In this document: piece by piece, positions 33,067-43,443 of the stretch | How positions within the stretch are numbered: the first letter of the stretch is position 1 | Layout: every line of letters begins with the position of its first letter | NCBI GenBank assembly: GCA_009760855.2 | Contig: WPIO01000023.1 | Span: forward strand, 1-64,000 | Origin: Cristatella mucedo | Taxonomy: Eukaryota > Bryozoa > Phylactolaemata > Cristatellidae | Reading direction: 5' to 3' | DNA length: 64,000 bases | Translations under genes and position numbers: made by a program | The notes under the pieces: model-generated | What the model was told of the DNA's origin: nothing | What the model saw: the letters and a program-made list of their open reading frames with translations, nothing else | Databases searched by the model: none

Positions 33067-33299
33067 TTGTAGCTAAAAGTAGGCAGACGCCTGCGGAGCT
33101 GATGTGGTCGTCTAAAGAAAGGTCACTCTGCAACAAGACACCTAGATTACGTACAGTTAAACAGGAGAAACTCTGATGGAGCTAATTTTGAGCACGAGGT
33201 TTTCCAATTTCTGGATCACACTTGGTTTGGCCACAATTAGTAAGTTGGTTTTTTCGTCATTCAATTGAAAGAAATTTGCAGCCGTCCATGGGACGTCAT

Positions 33300-33300
33300 C

Positions 33301-33334
<34 letters not shown>

Positions 33335-33638
33335 CATTTGATATAGCTTCCTCAGAGAACTCAGTCTCGTTCTTGGCACTTCACATTTGCTGCAAAGGAA
33401 GCACGATCGAATGGTTAGTGGTAGCATGCTTAATACACAACAAGAGTAATATGGTTAGGGGTAATATGCGAAGGGTCAGCACAAAATATTGGTTAGTGGC
33501 AGCATGCAGTGTCAGCACACATAAGCACACGAAGGAAGAATCACATTGACCCGTTAAATGCTGGGATAAATAGATTCTTTTTTAGTTTCTTTTTAAATTT
33601 GGACAAGTCAGGAGATGTTGCGACGAAAGTCGGAAGCA
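33300..33638 (-). mobile_element. 5'-truncated LINE nested in the larger LINE
   Basis: Begins with (AAT)n (33299-33333), then the reverse-complement stem-loop and 3' UTR, up to GACGAAAGTCGGAAG. Host LINE sequence resumes at TACATACAGC, matching the segment that follows CATCAA in the copy at 17.9 kb. A small CAA at both edges may be the target duplication. Confidence 0.78.
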
Positions 33639-34260
33639 ATACATACAGCAAGGGTGTGTAGAGAATTCGACGTGCTGGAGGGCTAGGAACGATCAAGGCA
33701 AAGGTACGACTAAGAGTCACCTGCATACAAGTGAAAGCCTAAACTGTGTTTGGTGATCATATCGGCAAGAGGGAGAGTATAAGCTGTAAAAAGAAGCCGA
33801 CCGAGGACAGAGCCCCGAGGTATACTTAAGTGGTTCCTCGGAGTATCTTTGTCCGTGTATATCAATACTCGGGAGGCTCAAACTGAGACCTGAACCATTG
33901 CAGTGCATTGCCGATTATGCCCAGGCGAGCGCCGAGACGCTCAAGAAGGACTGTGTTATCAATATTGTTGAACGCTGCAGAAAGATTAAGCTGAGAGACT
34001 TTAACCAAGTCTGCATTCCTGAGAAGGTCGTTAAACACCAAACGCAGCATTGATTCTGTGGAGTGATTAGCTCTAAAACCAGACTGGAACTTACTTGCTT
34101 GGTTTGAGGTCTCAAGATAAGAGTTTAATTGGTCTGCCACAACTAGTTCCAGTGTCGTTGATAAGAACTGGAAAAGGGAGACTGAACGGTAGCTGCTCAG
34201 GTTCTCTTGGTCTAGCGTTGCTTTCTTAATTAGTGGCCTAACAACAGCCTTTAACGTTTA

Positions 34261-34573
34261 GACGGGGGGGAGAGGTTCTACCTTCTTCCTATTCTATTGT
34301 AAACACCACTCACAGATATTTCAGTTGAAGTGAGCATTAATTAGACTAAGATACATGTACATGATTTGGGTACGAGAAAACGGCATGCATGACTGCGGCT
34401 GTGACCGACTGCGGCTGTGGCCGCAGCGGCAATCATCGTCCTGCTACGACGTGTTGTTCACTCTCAGCCAGAGCTCAGGGTATCCAATTAAAATGGGCAC
34501 TCGTGGTATGCCTCATGTCAAGGCTGCTTTCCTGCGACCATCTACCATTCTTTCTCTGCAAACAAAAGCTGAT
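34261..34573. other. Intergenic, anonymous
   Basis: Includes a short CGGCTGTG/CGACTGCGGCTGTG duplication (34398-34430). No gene. Confidence 0.45.
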
Positions 34574-34732
34574 TTAGCACCCTCATTTATATAGCGGCAG
34601 AAGAGTCTTCATGGCCACCGCCGCAGTTGGCAGCGGGTAATATTCGATTGACCACTGTTTGACTCGAACCCACGACCTGGGTCGCGAAGAGCGAGCACCT
34701 TACCCCTGACTAAGACCACTGACCAATAGGTC
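34574..34732 (-). mobile_element. SINE-B copy 4
   Basis: Reverse orientation: TATATAGCGGCAGAAGAGTC, then GACTCGAACCCACGACCTGGG (B box) and ACCTTACCCCTGACTAAG (A-box part). Divergent from copies 1 and 2. Confidence 0.8.
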
Positions 34733-36101
34733 CCCTCTTCGACAGTTCTAATTTGTCGTCGCGTTATTGCTTCCTCTAGTATTAATAAAAAATATAGACC
34801 CGGGCCGCACTGCCTCCTGAAGTTTCCCCAGCTAGGCCGGTCCATGTAGCGGCGAAAGCAATCACAGGCGATTATGAGCATTGAAATCTGACTCTGAACC
34901 AAAGAGCCCTTATGAAATAGCTGCTGTCAGCAGGCTTATGGGCAGCATGAGTTCCATTTTTGCAATGCGATTCATGTACCATCCAACCTGGCCGGCGTAC
35001 AAGGCGAATACCTGACCGCAGCTGGTCTCTCTCTCAGCTCCATCGTTCTGCCGCCGGTCGTCGAGTTCACGCTGCAGCAAAGGCTGCAGAATTCCTTCGC
35101 AGCCATCTATTTCTTTAAGGGCGCTATATCAAATGTATTATTAGTATTATTATTATTATTTCCAGTGCGTTCACAATACACATCGGCCCACTGCCGCTCA
35201 GCACCAGCCCATCAGAAAACGCCGCCCACCGCTATCGCTCTGGCGCCGTCCAGGCCGCGAGCCTCGACCATGCATGTCAACTCATTGGCCTTGCCGTGAG
35301 CCACCCATACGAGTCAGGTCGAATGAGTGCCCACATCAAAAGAAGAGGTTATCTACAAATGTGCTGACTGTGTCGTTATGCGAGCCCGCCAAGCAGCGTT
35401 TACAGTGCAAGTCTCCCTTCTGCCCAGCTGTTGTCCCTCCAGTGTCCCAGCTAATACGACGTTCGGCGATGGGCCCCGTGCCCATAGCAAACGATTCATC
35501 TTTTGCTACGGTTGCTATGCCTATTGCAAAAATATGCAGAACATACGTATCAGATAGCGATCCAGGGGATTTCAACACTAAATACTACTCAGCACCCTGT
35601 GGAGGTAAAAAATACTCTTAAGAAGAGAGAAGCAGGGATCAAAATCGACGAAACTACTATCGCACAGTGGTGTCACATACTTTGGCAGCGTATGAAAAAA
35701 GACAGAGTGCTAGAAAGAGAGGCTTACCGATTTTCAGCTGCATTCAGTAAGTGGCTGAGTGCTGTCTAGTTTGTGCCGCTTGGCGTAGGTCGACCTTCGT
35801 GCCATCTTCTGGCCTTGCCGAGGGAGGCCTTGCCGGGCCTCGCTGGGGGGGGAAGCAAGTACCGCAGCTAAGTTCTTAGTAGCAGCAGCAGATTATTCAA
35901 GCTTGGAGGTTGCTAGTGTGTATGCGTGCATCAATGCTCCGCATCGATTTCCATAAGAGATAAAGCTGCAGCTTTCAACTCAGCTTTCGGCTCCTGACAA
36001 GTAACGACCGACCATTCCACACAGCTACGATCTTTGATAGCCTTATTTTATAGAGGAAGCCAATTCTAAATGGAATGCAATCTTAGAAAGAGACCGGTTG
36101 C
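34733..36101. other. Intergenic; mostly anonymous, with one LINE tail
   Basis: A tail-only LINE end lies at 35085-35163. GC-richer sequence at 35000-35570 has short ORFs without recognised domains. No gene is supported. Confidence 0.45.
35085..35163 (+). mobile_element. LINE 3' tail only
   Basis: GGGCGCTATATCAAATGTATTATTAGTATTATT: half of the terminal stem-loop plus the TTA tail. The 5' half of the stem is missing. Confidence 0.6.
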
Positions 36102-36250
36102 CGAGCTGGTTTGGTCCAGTGGTTAAGGTGCTCGCCCCGAGCAAGGCCTGAGGCTGAGGTCATGGGCTCAAGCCCCGAGGCATATGTGAAGCACCTGAAT
36201 GGAGATTAAGTTCTCTTGGGGCGCTATAGAAATGAATTAGATTTTAATTA
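36102..36250 (+). mobile_element. SINE-A copy 2
   Basis: CGAGCTGGTTTGGTCCAGTGGTTAAGG head, GGTCATGGGCTCAAGCCCC B box, tail GAAGCACCTGAATGGAGATTAAGTTCTCTTGGGGCGCTATAGAAATGAATT. One stem substitution (GCACC) weakens the tail hairpin. Confidence 0.88.
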
Positions 36251-36484
36251 TATTGCCAAAGAAATAAAGAAAAAGAGAAATTACGATAAACTATACAGAG
36301 AGAAGAAAAAAGAGAAAATATAAGCTCTAAAAACGAAAGGATGAGTGGTAAGAAGCTCTAATCTTGCTTTTCATCTGCGTCCATGAATAGAGCGTGGTAA
36401 GATTTAAGCGACGGTACACAAGCGACGACGCGCAAGCACCCCTGCGGGCTTCAGTAGGCATATTCAATCGCGCTTCCTATGCAG

Positions 36485-36565
36485 AAAACTTAAAGTGCCT
36501 ATAAAGAGATCGAGTTCTCAGAGGGTGCTATATCAAATGTATTATTATTATCATTACTATTATTC
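36485..36565 (+). mobile_element. LINE 3' end only
   Basis: Shows GCAGAAAACTTAAAGTGCCTATAAAGAGATCGAGTTCTCAGAGGGTGCT and a TTATT-type tail. Compensating change in the stem: GTGCC pairs with GGTGCT through a wobble. Confidence 0.75.
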
Positions 36566-37304
36566 TGAGGATGGCTCGCAGCGAAATTGCACAAAACTGC
36601 TCTACCCGGCGTCAACCTCGAAACTCACCTGTCGTGTCCGCTCACGAGCCCCTACTTCCCAGATGCAGCCCAGTCCCTACTTCTACGAAACGGACCATTA
36701 AGGGCAGGTTAAAGCTACCGCGCTCAAGCCGCATCAAAGGCAGATAGTGTGCCGCTGCTGAGTTTGGCCTATAATCAAACTGCGTAGAACACCGTACGCT
36801 GCACGGTGTTGTTATGAATGTTGCAGCTAAAGAAAGAGCGTAAGAGGTCAGGATAGAATCAATGCATGAAGCTGTTGAGAATATTTACAAAAAATACGAA
36901 GCACGTTTTGGGGAAGCTAGAGGCCACTATCGGCATCAAGAATAGAGAAGGGTATGAAGGAAAAGACATAGCGAGCTATAATAGACCACATGCGTTGGAA
37001 GTTTCAATGACTGACATCGCTACTGGATCAAAACCTCGCCTACTTCGGTCTCCGCTGGACACTATTTTGCACGTATATTCCGCAGCTTCGTTGATTTGGA
37101 GGCCTGTTGCCGTCTTATTCCTGAGTTGGTGTTTTACCTCCACATGGTGCTGAATAGTAGTTATCAATCGTCAAAAATTTTGAAAACACTTTTTGATAAA
37201 CATATCCACAGGCTTAAGCACCTAGATGTAACCGTCAAGACTGGCAAAGCATGTGCGTACATAGCTGATGTACTCGTATGGGCTTGAGCCGGCAGCTCCG
37301 AGAT

Positions 37305-37308
<4 letters not shown>
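36566..37308. other. Intergenic, anonymous
   Basis: No recognised coding or repeat. Confidence 0.4.
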
Positions 37309-37386
<78 letters not shown>

Positions 37387-37645
37387 AAGAATGGCATCCG
37401 CATAGACAGAAGAATGGGTCAGAATTCGCAGGGCAAGTGACTAGGCTCGTCGTGACCTCAGCCCGCTCAGCTCAAGAGAAAGGGAGAGAGAGAGAGAGAG
37501 AGAGAGAGGGGGAGAGAGAGGGAAGGAGGGAGGGAGAGAGAAAGAGAGAGAGAGAGAGAGAAAGGAAGAGAGGGGAGAGGGAGAGAGATACAAGGATGGC
37601 GTCTACGTAGACCGAAGAATGGGTCAGAATTCCCAGGGCAAGCAA
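37309..37645. repeat. Duplicated (GA)n plus 60-base flank
   Basis: (GA)n at 37309-37382 is followed by AGAATGGCATCCGCATAGAC...AGAATGGGTCAGAATTCGCAGGGCAAG. The same flank recurs after an interrupted GA-rich tract (37483-37590) at 37591-37645 with a few changes. So the tract and its flank were duplicated as a unit of about 205 bases. Confidence 0.85.
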
Positions 37646-38800
37646 TCCACTGACTCGTGGTATCGTTGGTTAACCAAAGCTGGCAGCTAAGTCAAAGCAG
37701 GCAGCGGCCCCGGTATGCCGTGCGAGTTGTATAGGAAAGTGCACGGCGTCCGCCGGTGCAGTCCGTCGGTGAGTCGGTCGCTCCGATTTTCCCTATACTG
37801 TCACAGAAGTGGGACCAGAGGAGAATTATCCTAGGAGCAGCTAAAATCAGCGCTTACAGCTACAATTTTCTTAAGCTTCCCGCTGGCCACCGATTATTTT
37901 AATAGCAATTCAGTGTGAATAATTTGGACACTGCCAGTCAGTAGTTATGACTTTTCATAATAGTAGCGAAGTTAAATAAGGCAATCGTTCCAAAGAGACT
38001 TCGGAAGTCTAATCATTCAGTTGGTGGGTATAAATTGCATGCCTTTCGAAGAACTCAGATCTGCTCTTGGCCTTCAAAGCTATCAGAACACGACTAGTGA
38101 ATGACGTCATATCGATTGAAGGCGACTTTCGATCACAAGGATTCAAGGTCGAGGTCGAGCCCTCACTGAAAACTTTTCTTGTACCGGGCCTGGCTGCAAA
38201 AGCTAAATTTCTGGTTTCGGACTGGACAATGGCTGGGTGATAATGAGTAGTTAAATTCGAGCAAGAGCTAGCGATTGACTTTTGCCGAGCACTTCTTTAA
38301 GGGCACGATCAGGTAATCGACTCGTCAAGCGACGTGAAAGCGACTCGTCGACAGTAAGGTTGTGTAAAACATCTGCCCCGATACTCTGCCCACTGCAATC
38401 CTGAACATTCAGACGAATCGCCTTCTTCCGGTGGCCAATGTTTGCCGTCGTGGCTGTGTGAGGCCAACTTTAGTGGTTCGATAAATGGTCTGCAAGTCTT
38501 GATCGGGCGAATTGAACGAGCTGGCTTACAACAATCACTGCCGGGGTCGCTCAAGCTCTCGCTAGCCGCGTTTTGCGGTCGGCGCAGCTAGTATGATGAC
38601 ATCGTCCGCTTTTCGGAAATGACGACTGATGTCATCAATATGGCGACCGGTTCTTGCAAGCGCAATGAGGAAACGCTCAGTAAGCATTCGCAGAAAATAC
38701 AGGACCTGATCAGAGAGCTGCAGGCTGAGACTGCAGGCTGCGGCCCGAATTCGGAGACTGCAGCAGTGAGCAGCCCAGCAGAGGCGCGGTGGTCGGCAAT
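37646..38800. other. Intergenic, anonymous
   Basis: No recognised repeat. A plus-strand ORF from 38619 runs into the LINE RT fragment and is probably fortuitous in its first half. Confidence 0.4.
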
Positions 38801-40870
38801 TAGGCAATTAATTAACAAACTAATTAAGAAAGCAGCACTAGACCAACAAAACTTAAGCAGCTTCCACCCAGTTTCCATTTCTACTGTTCCCATAGGACAT
38901 TAAAGGTAGATCAGCTAAACTTTTATAATTAAAATTCAAACCTAGCAAGGAAGTTGAAGTGCGGTTTTAGAGCTAATTACCCAACAAAGGCAGCTTTTCG
39001 TAAAGTTAAAAGTGAGCTCAGGAATGCAGACTTACGTAAAGGTTTTCTGCTGGTTTTTCTTAATCTTTTGAGCAGCGTTTGAAACTATCCAAGTCATTCT
39101 CGAGCACCTCTCACCTCGCTTGGGCATCAATGACACTATACTACAATCTTTTAAGTCCTATCTCAGTGGGAGACTCCAGAGTATCGATGTGAATGGAAAG
39201 AAGTCATCCGAGGAATCACTGAAGTATGGGGTACCTCATGGCTCTGTGCTTGGTCCGCTTCTTCACAGTGTATACTCACCCCTTGCTGATGTCATCGTCA
39301 AGCACAATTTAGGCGTTCACTTCTAAACAGATGACACTAAGTTGTACCTTTGCTTTGATCCCCCACAACTCTCCAGTACGTCGAATTCTCTACACACGCT
39401 TGCTACATGTATTGCTGACGTCCGCACGTAGATGGCAGCGAACTTTCTCAAATTTAATAAGGCAAAACTAACTTAATAATTATGATATAATCAAGTGTAA
39501 CTCAGAAACTGTAAAGCTTAACGCTTAAAATCGGCTCGGCCAGAATATCTCCTCTTGCATCTGCACGAAATCTAGGCGGCACGTACCAAGTGACTTTGGA
39601 CTAGAGCATCACATTAGCTCGACAGTAAAGTCTGCCTACTTTCAATTAAATTGTAGGGCTTCGAGCGAAGATGGCGGCGCGACGAAGAACGATGCACCCA
39701 CAAGCGAGTTGTGGCTGTGACGGAGACGGCTGTATTGTATCGTCCGCAGGCAACGGAAGCGAGCGAGCGTACACACGGACGTAGAAGCCGTCGTGGAAGC
39801 AGCTCCGGAGCGCCAATAGAGAACAGATGAGAGAGTGGGCGAGACGGAGGGAGAGTGAGAGTGGATAGCGTGCGTACAGGCCGACGCACAGGCAGAAAGT
39901 TCCTGGCTGTAGGACTAGCGGGTCATGCGCCCACGGCTGACTCGTTGCAATTAAATCCACCTTAGTCAGCCGATACTGTCGAACTGCAGCGCCTAATAGG
40001 GTGGTACTCGGAACGCCCGTTGGCCGGGCGGAGTGGTGTGAGTCCGGCTGGGGTGGAACGAGATTGTGGGTGTGGCCACGACCATAATATTACAAAAATG
40101 TAGCAGAATTTTGATATTGCTTAGACTGGGATACTACTTCCAAATTGGCAAACTGGTCTATGTCTTTTTAAGATCCCGTCTCGATTTCTGCACGTCACTG
40201 CTTGCTGGTCTCCTGGCATATGCAATCAGGCTCTTGCAATTGGTGCAAAACTCTGCAGCTAGGCTGGTCTGTTGTGAGCGTCACAATTTCCAAATCACAC
40301 CACTTCTTGCCGACCTGCACTGGCTACCAATCAAACAGTATATCGACTTTCAAGGAATTTCTGTCAGTCACTCTTAGGTCCCTCCATTCTCTAGCTCGAG
40401 CCTACCAATCAGAACTACTCCCCAACCAGACTCAGCATCTGTCCACCCACTTTTGTGAATCAAATCGTTTAGATAAACCTCGGATGAACCTCAAATCCTT
40501 TGGAGATCTTGCCTTTATTCGTATGCTCTCAAATCCTGGAACTTACGCCAGACTAGCGTTGCAATATCTCCTGACTTCACGATATTTAAAAAAAGACAAA
40601 AACGCACGTATTTGTCACAGAATTCAGCTGGCCCATGTGATTCGTTCTTTGTGTCCTGGTTGGTGCTAACACTGTGGATGCTGCCACTAATTATTTTTGG
40701 GTGCTGACCCTGCACATGTCAACACTAACCATGTTATTCCTGCTGCTTATTGAGCTGCTCCCACTAACCATTCGATCGTGCTTCCTTTGCAGCAAATGTT
40801 AAGTGCCTAGAAAGAGATTAAGTTCTCTGGGGTGCTATGCAAATTTATTACTATTATTATTGTTATCGTG
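38801..40870 (+). mobile_element. L2/CR1-like LINE copy split by the GC-rich repeat
   Basis: Plus-strand RT fragments: KKAALDQQNLSSFHPVS (about 38830, equivalent to the RT start), LQSFKSYLSGRLQS and VPHGSVLGPLL (39150-39270), TDDTKLYL in place of YADDTQLYL (about 39325), then LTR-free sequence to 39656. After the insertion it continues with SRLDFCTSLLAGLLAYAIRLLQ (40180-40245), LLADLHWLPI, the 3' UTR, stem-loop and ATT tail (40795-40865). Stops and a missing segment after 38900 make it inactive. Confidence 0.82.
39657..40098. repeat. GC-rich dispersed repeat, copy 2, with TGTAG target duplication
   Basis: 442 bases inside the LINE, flanked by TGTAG at 39652-39656 and 40099-40103. Homologous to 28431-28815. 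The LINE sequence on each side is collinear with the intact copy, so the limits are well fixed. They do not have TG/CA ends, and the right end has a short A-run (CAAAAA), so a non-LTR or DNA-type origin is possible. Confidence 0.78.
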
Positions 40871-41765
40871 GAAACGGCAGGTGTATCACAGCTTTATCAC
40901 ACGTATGGATGCCGGCTGGGCTGGGTTATTGGAGGCAATGGCATGAGAACGCCCATACGCCATGCATTAATTACGTTGGTTAACACGTAACACTGTTTCC
41001 TGAAAAGCGGAATCAAAACTGAAGTTGTACGAAGCCTAATATATAAATGGCAGCCGTACCCAGTTCGACATTGCATGGCGGCCTCAGTCGTTGGAGGCCA
41101 TTAGATTAGAACTCAGACGCGAAATTGCACGAGATTTTGAGGGTGACCACATACAGCCATTTTCCATAGTGTGTAATTAAGACCACAGCTTCGCCTATTG
41201 TGGAAATGGTAGCTGTTTCGCCGTTCAAATCTGTAAGTAATAAGCTGGCTAACCCGGGCCATTTGAGGTCTTAGCAGGAGAACTCACAAGCGCAACATTA
41301 TGAATGTGACATAATTAGACAATATTAACTATTTTTCTAAATAACTACCGTTTCAAAGTATATTTAAAAGTTGGCATAAACTATAACGTAAATGTGAGTT
41401 AGACAATGTATGTATTTTCTCCAATAAAATACTCTGATTAATTGTCACTGGCCTGCAATGAAACCTTTTTGTCAGTTGTTTTCAACCCAATAGGTGATTT
41501 AAGTAAATTTTGTGATGCTCTTTCAAAATTTGTAACTCCTTTTTTTAGCAAGTCAAGATTTTAACAGTTGCATTTTTATTTTGCAATACTTTCGCATGCA
41601 AAGAATAATGTGTTTACAATCTTTTAATAACAATGCGTATACTTTAAACATTGGTCTTCCATAATTCAGTAAAATGCCTTGACACTGCCTCTTCATCGTC
41701 TTTCTGCTATGCTCAGTAGCTGGATTGTGGCACTTCAGGCTCTCAAGCAGTAAAAGCAAAAAATC
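40871..41765. other. Intergenic, AT-rich, anonymous
   Basis: No recognised gene or repeat. Confidence 0.45.
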
Positions 41766-41912
41766 CTAGCTGATTTAACAGCCTCTTTTTTTATAGCGAC
41801 AGAAGAGCCTTTACGGCTATCACCACCGCTTGCAGTGGCGATAAAGGATCGCCCACCGCAGGATTCGAACCCACGACCTCGGGGCCGAGGTCGTGAAAAG
41901 CATTGGCCATCA
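41766..41912 (-). mobile_element. SINE-B copy 5, 5'-truncated
   Basis: Reverse orientation: TAGCTGATTTAACAGCCTC, GCGACAGAAGAGCC, B box GGATTCGAACCCACG. The spacer forms a perfect 11-bp hairpin with a 2-base loop (41872-41895). The copy stops at GTGAAAAGC, lacking its own 5' head, where the protein-family relic at 41916 begins. Confidence 0.8.
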
Positions 41913-41915
41913 TGG

Positions 41916-43000
41916 TAACATTCCAGCGGCCTTGATATCTACTCTCCATTTGACATATATTTTGATGGGAACGCTCACCATGATCATCGCTGCACGCTCC
42001 TAAATTTGTTGGAACACAGTCAAGGTGAGAGTTTATAAACTGTATCTTATTACTCATTCTGCTGCCAAATGTCGTGAGACTACCACAGACTTAAATCCAT
42101 TCCATGAAGGTAAATCTAACCCAGTCATTTTTTAAGTTAATTGTTTGTCTTTGAACGATTTTCTAATCTTTGGAACAACAAAAATGCCAGCTTCTACGGA
42201 AAACTATCGTGTAAATACTTAAGGTCATCATACTCTTGGTTCAGAGCCTAAGCACGGTTTTTCATTAGTCCGAACTGAATGTGCAAGAGAGGAGGCAGTC
42301 TTTTCGCACTGTCGACAAGAGGAGCCTCTCGGACGTCACTTCCAGTCAAAAATGTGTTCTTCCCTCTGGCCAGTCTTTCTTTTGGTAATGAAGAGCATCA
42401 ACGCGACTATCCCATGAACATAAAAAGCACAGATATTTGGTGCAGTCACCTCGAAGTTTAAGCAGAAGGGCAATGGCCTTTAAATCACCGCATATCTACC
42501 ACTGGTGTTGACCGTATTTAATTTCACCGAGAAGTATTTCTATGTCTCCGTAAGTCTCTTTCATCTTACAGATCTTGCAACCGGAAAAGAGGAAAGTTCA
42601 TTTCCATAATGAAGTAAAATTCCATGTAAGCTGCGGTTTGATTAATCAATGAAGAGTCTCCACTCGGATCATTTGACTTTTTCAGACGTTGCTGCCATAG
42701 ACTATCGAATCCTTCATCGAAAAATACAGAAGAAACTCTTTTGCACGATGTGTATACCACCAAAATTTACTGTCAGGAGCAAGAAAATTCCTCCCTTTAA
42801 TCTAAAACCGAGGATTTTAGCCCACTCTTTGTGCAGGTAAAGGACTCTCATTGAGTCATCAAGATCACATTGTGACATTAGTGTAGGTATCGGAACAGCA
42901 AAAGCATCGTACATAGTTGTCATCAACGTCACCCTCAACTTCAATTGAACTCGAATCACTATCAGTCAATATATCATCAAGTGTAATCAATGAATAGGAA
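41916..43000 (-). pseudogene. Relic 1 of a widespread uncharacterised, probably transposon-derived protein family
   Basis: Minus-strand blocks in order: KEWAKILGFRLKGG (about 42860), KFWWYTHRAKEFLLYFSMKD (about 42780, other frame), LKKSNDPSG (about 42690), MKETYGDIEILLGEIKYGQHQ then stop and ICGDLKAIALLL with a CFLCSWDSR motif (42565-42380), and SNKIQFINSHLD, HGERSHQN, YQGRWNV (42057-41925). I recognise this order from a family of conserved uncharacterised proteins common in arthropod and cnidarian annotations (GDLK, FLCxWDSR, GERFHQD motifs). Function is unknown; the spaced Asp/Glu/His residues suggest an RNase H-like transposase core, which is inference. The middle part (LVDP block) is deleted, and SINE-B copy 5 truncates the end. 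Confidence 0.65.
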
Positions 43001-43036
43001 CTCCCACCATCACTGTTCGGTACAGGTCGCATCGCT

Positions 43037-43443
43037 GACGGTTAAGTTGGATATTTAATTTTAAGCTTATTCTTCTAGCTGAAGCCCTGCTCGATAGTGA
43101 TGCACAGGATATAATGCATGCATTTGCTTTGAACTTTAAAACCCGTTCTCAAATTTTCTGCACACGGCTTGCACGCCATACGCGGTGCCCGTATCTTATC
43201 TCGACCTCTAAATCGGCATCTGAGGTAGGCGTGACAGCTCTGCTGGATGAGTGTAGTAATCAGGAGCCGCTGCTCTTCTCTCGAGAATCTCCCGCAGACG
43301 CAGCAGAATATGTCCGTAGAACTGCTTCACATCCCTTGTCATTGTCAATCAGAAATTACCATGGATTTAAACAACTATGTCAACCAACAAAATTAGAAAT
43401 AGTTCTTTCTTCAGAAAATAATACGCAACGTCGATATACTTGA
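43037..43443 (+). CDS. Unidentified ORF, possibly an exon (about 120-135 codons)
   Basis: An open frame from about 43037 to a TGA at 43441 with mixed amino-acid composition (LLAEALLDSDAQDIMHAF, then RTASHPLSLSIRNYHGF). TTATTCTTCTAG at 43069-43080 would be a good acceptor, making an exon from 43081. No family recognised and no partner exon found, so it may be chance. Confidence 0.25.

Larger units (their letters stand above)
31793..34260 (-). mobile_element. L2/CR1-like LINE carrying three nested insertions
   Basis: Host LINE read on the minus strand from about 34260 to 31793. It shows the RT domain start (QSGFRANHSTESMLRLVFND, about 34090), a GSVLGP-equivalent phrase (about 33820), the YADD region (about 33720), the C-terminal domain, 3' UTR, stem-loop and ATT-type tail. 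It is interrupted by a 5'-truncated LINE (33300-33638), a SINE-A (32917-33066) and a solo LTR (32286-32674). On each side of these insertions the LINE sequence continues where the intact copy at 16.9-18.1 kb predicts. Removing them leaves about 1.6 kb of LINE. Confidence 0.82.
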
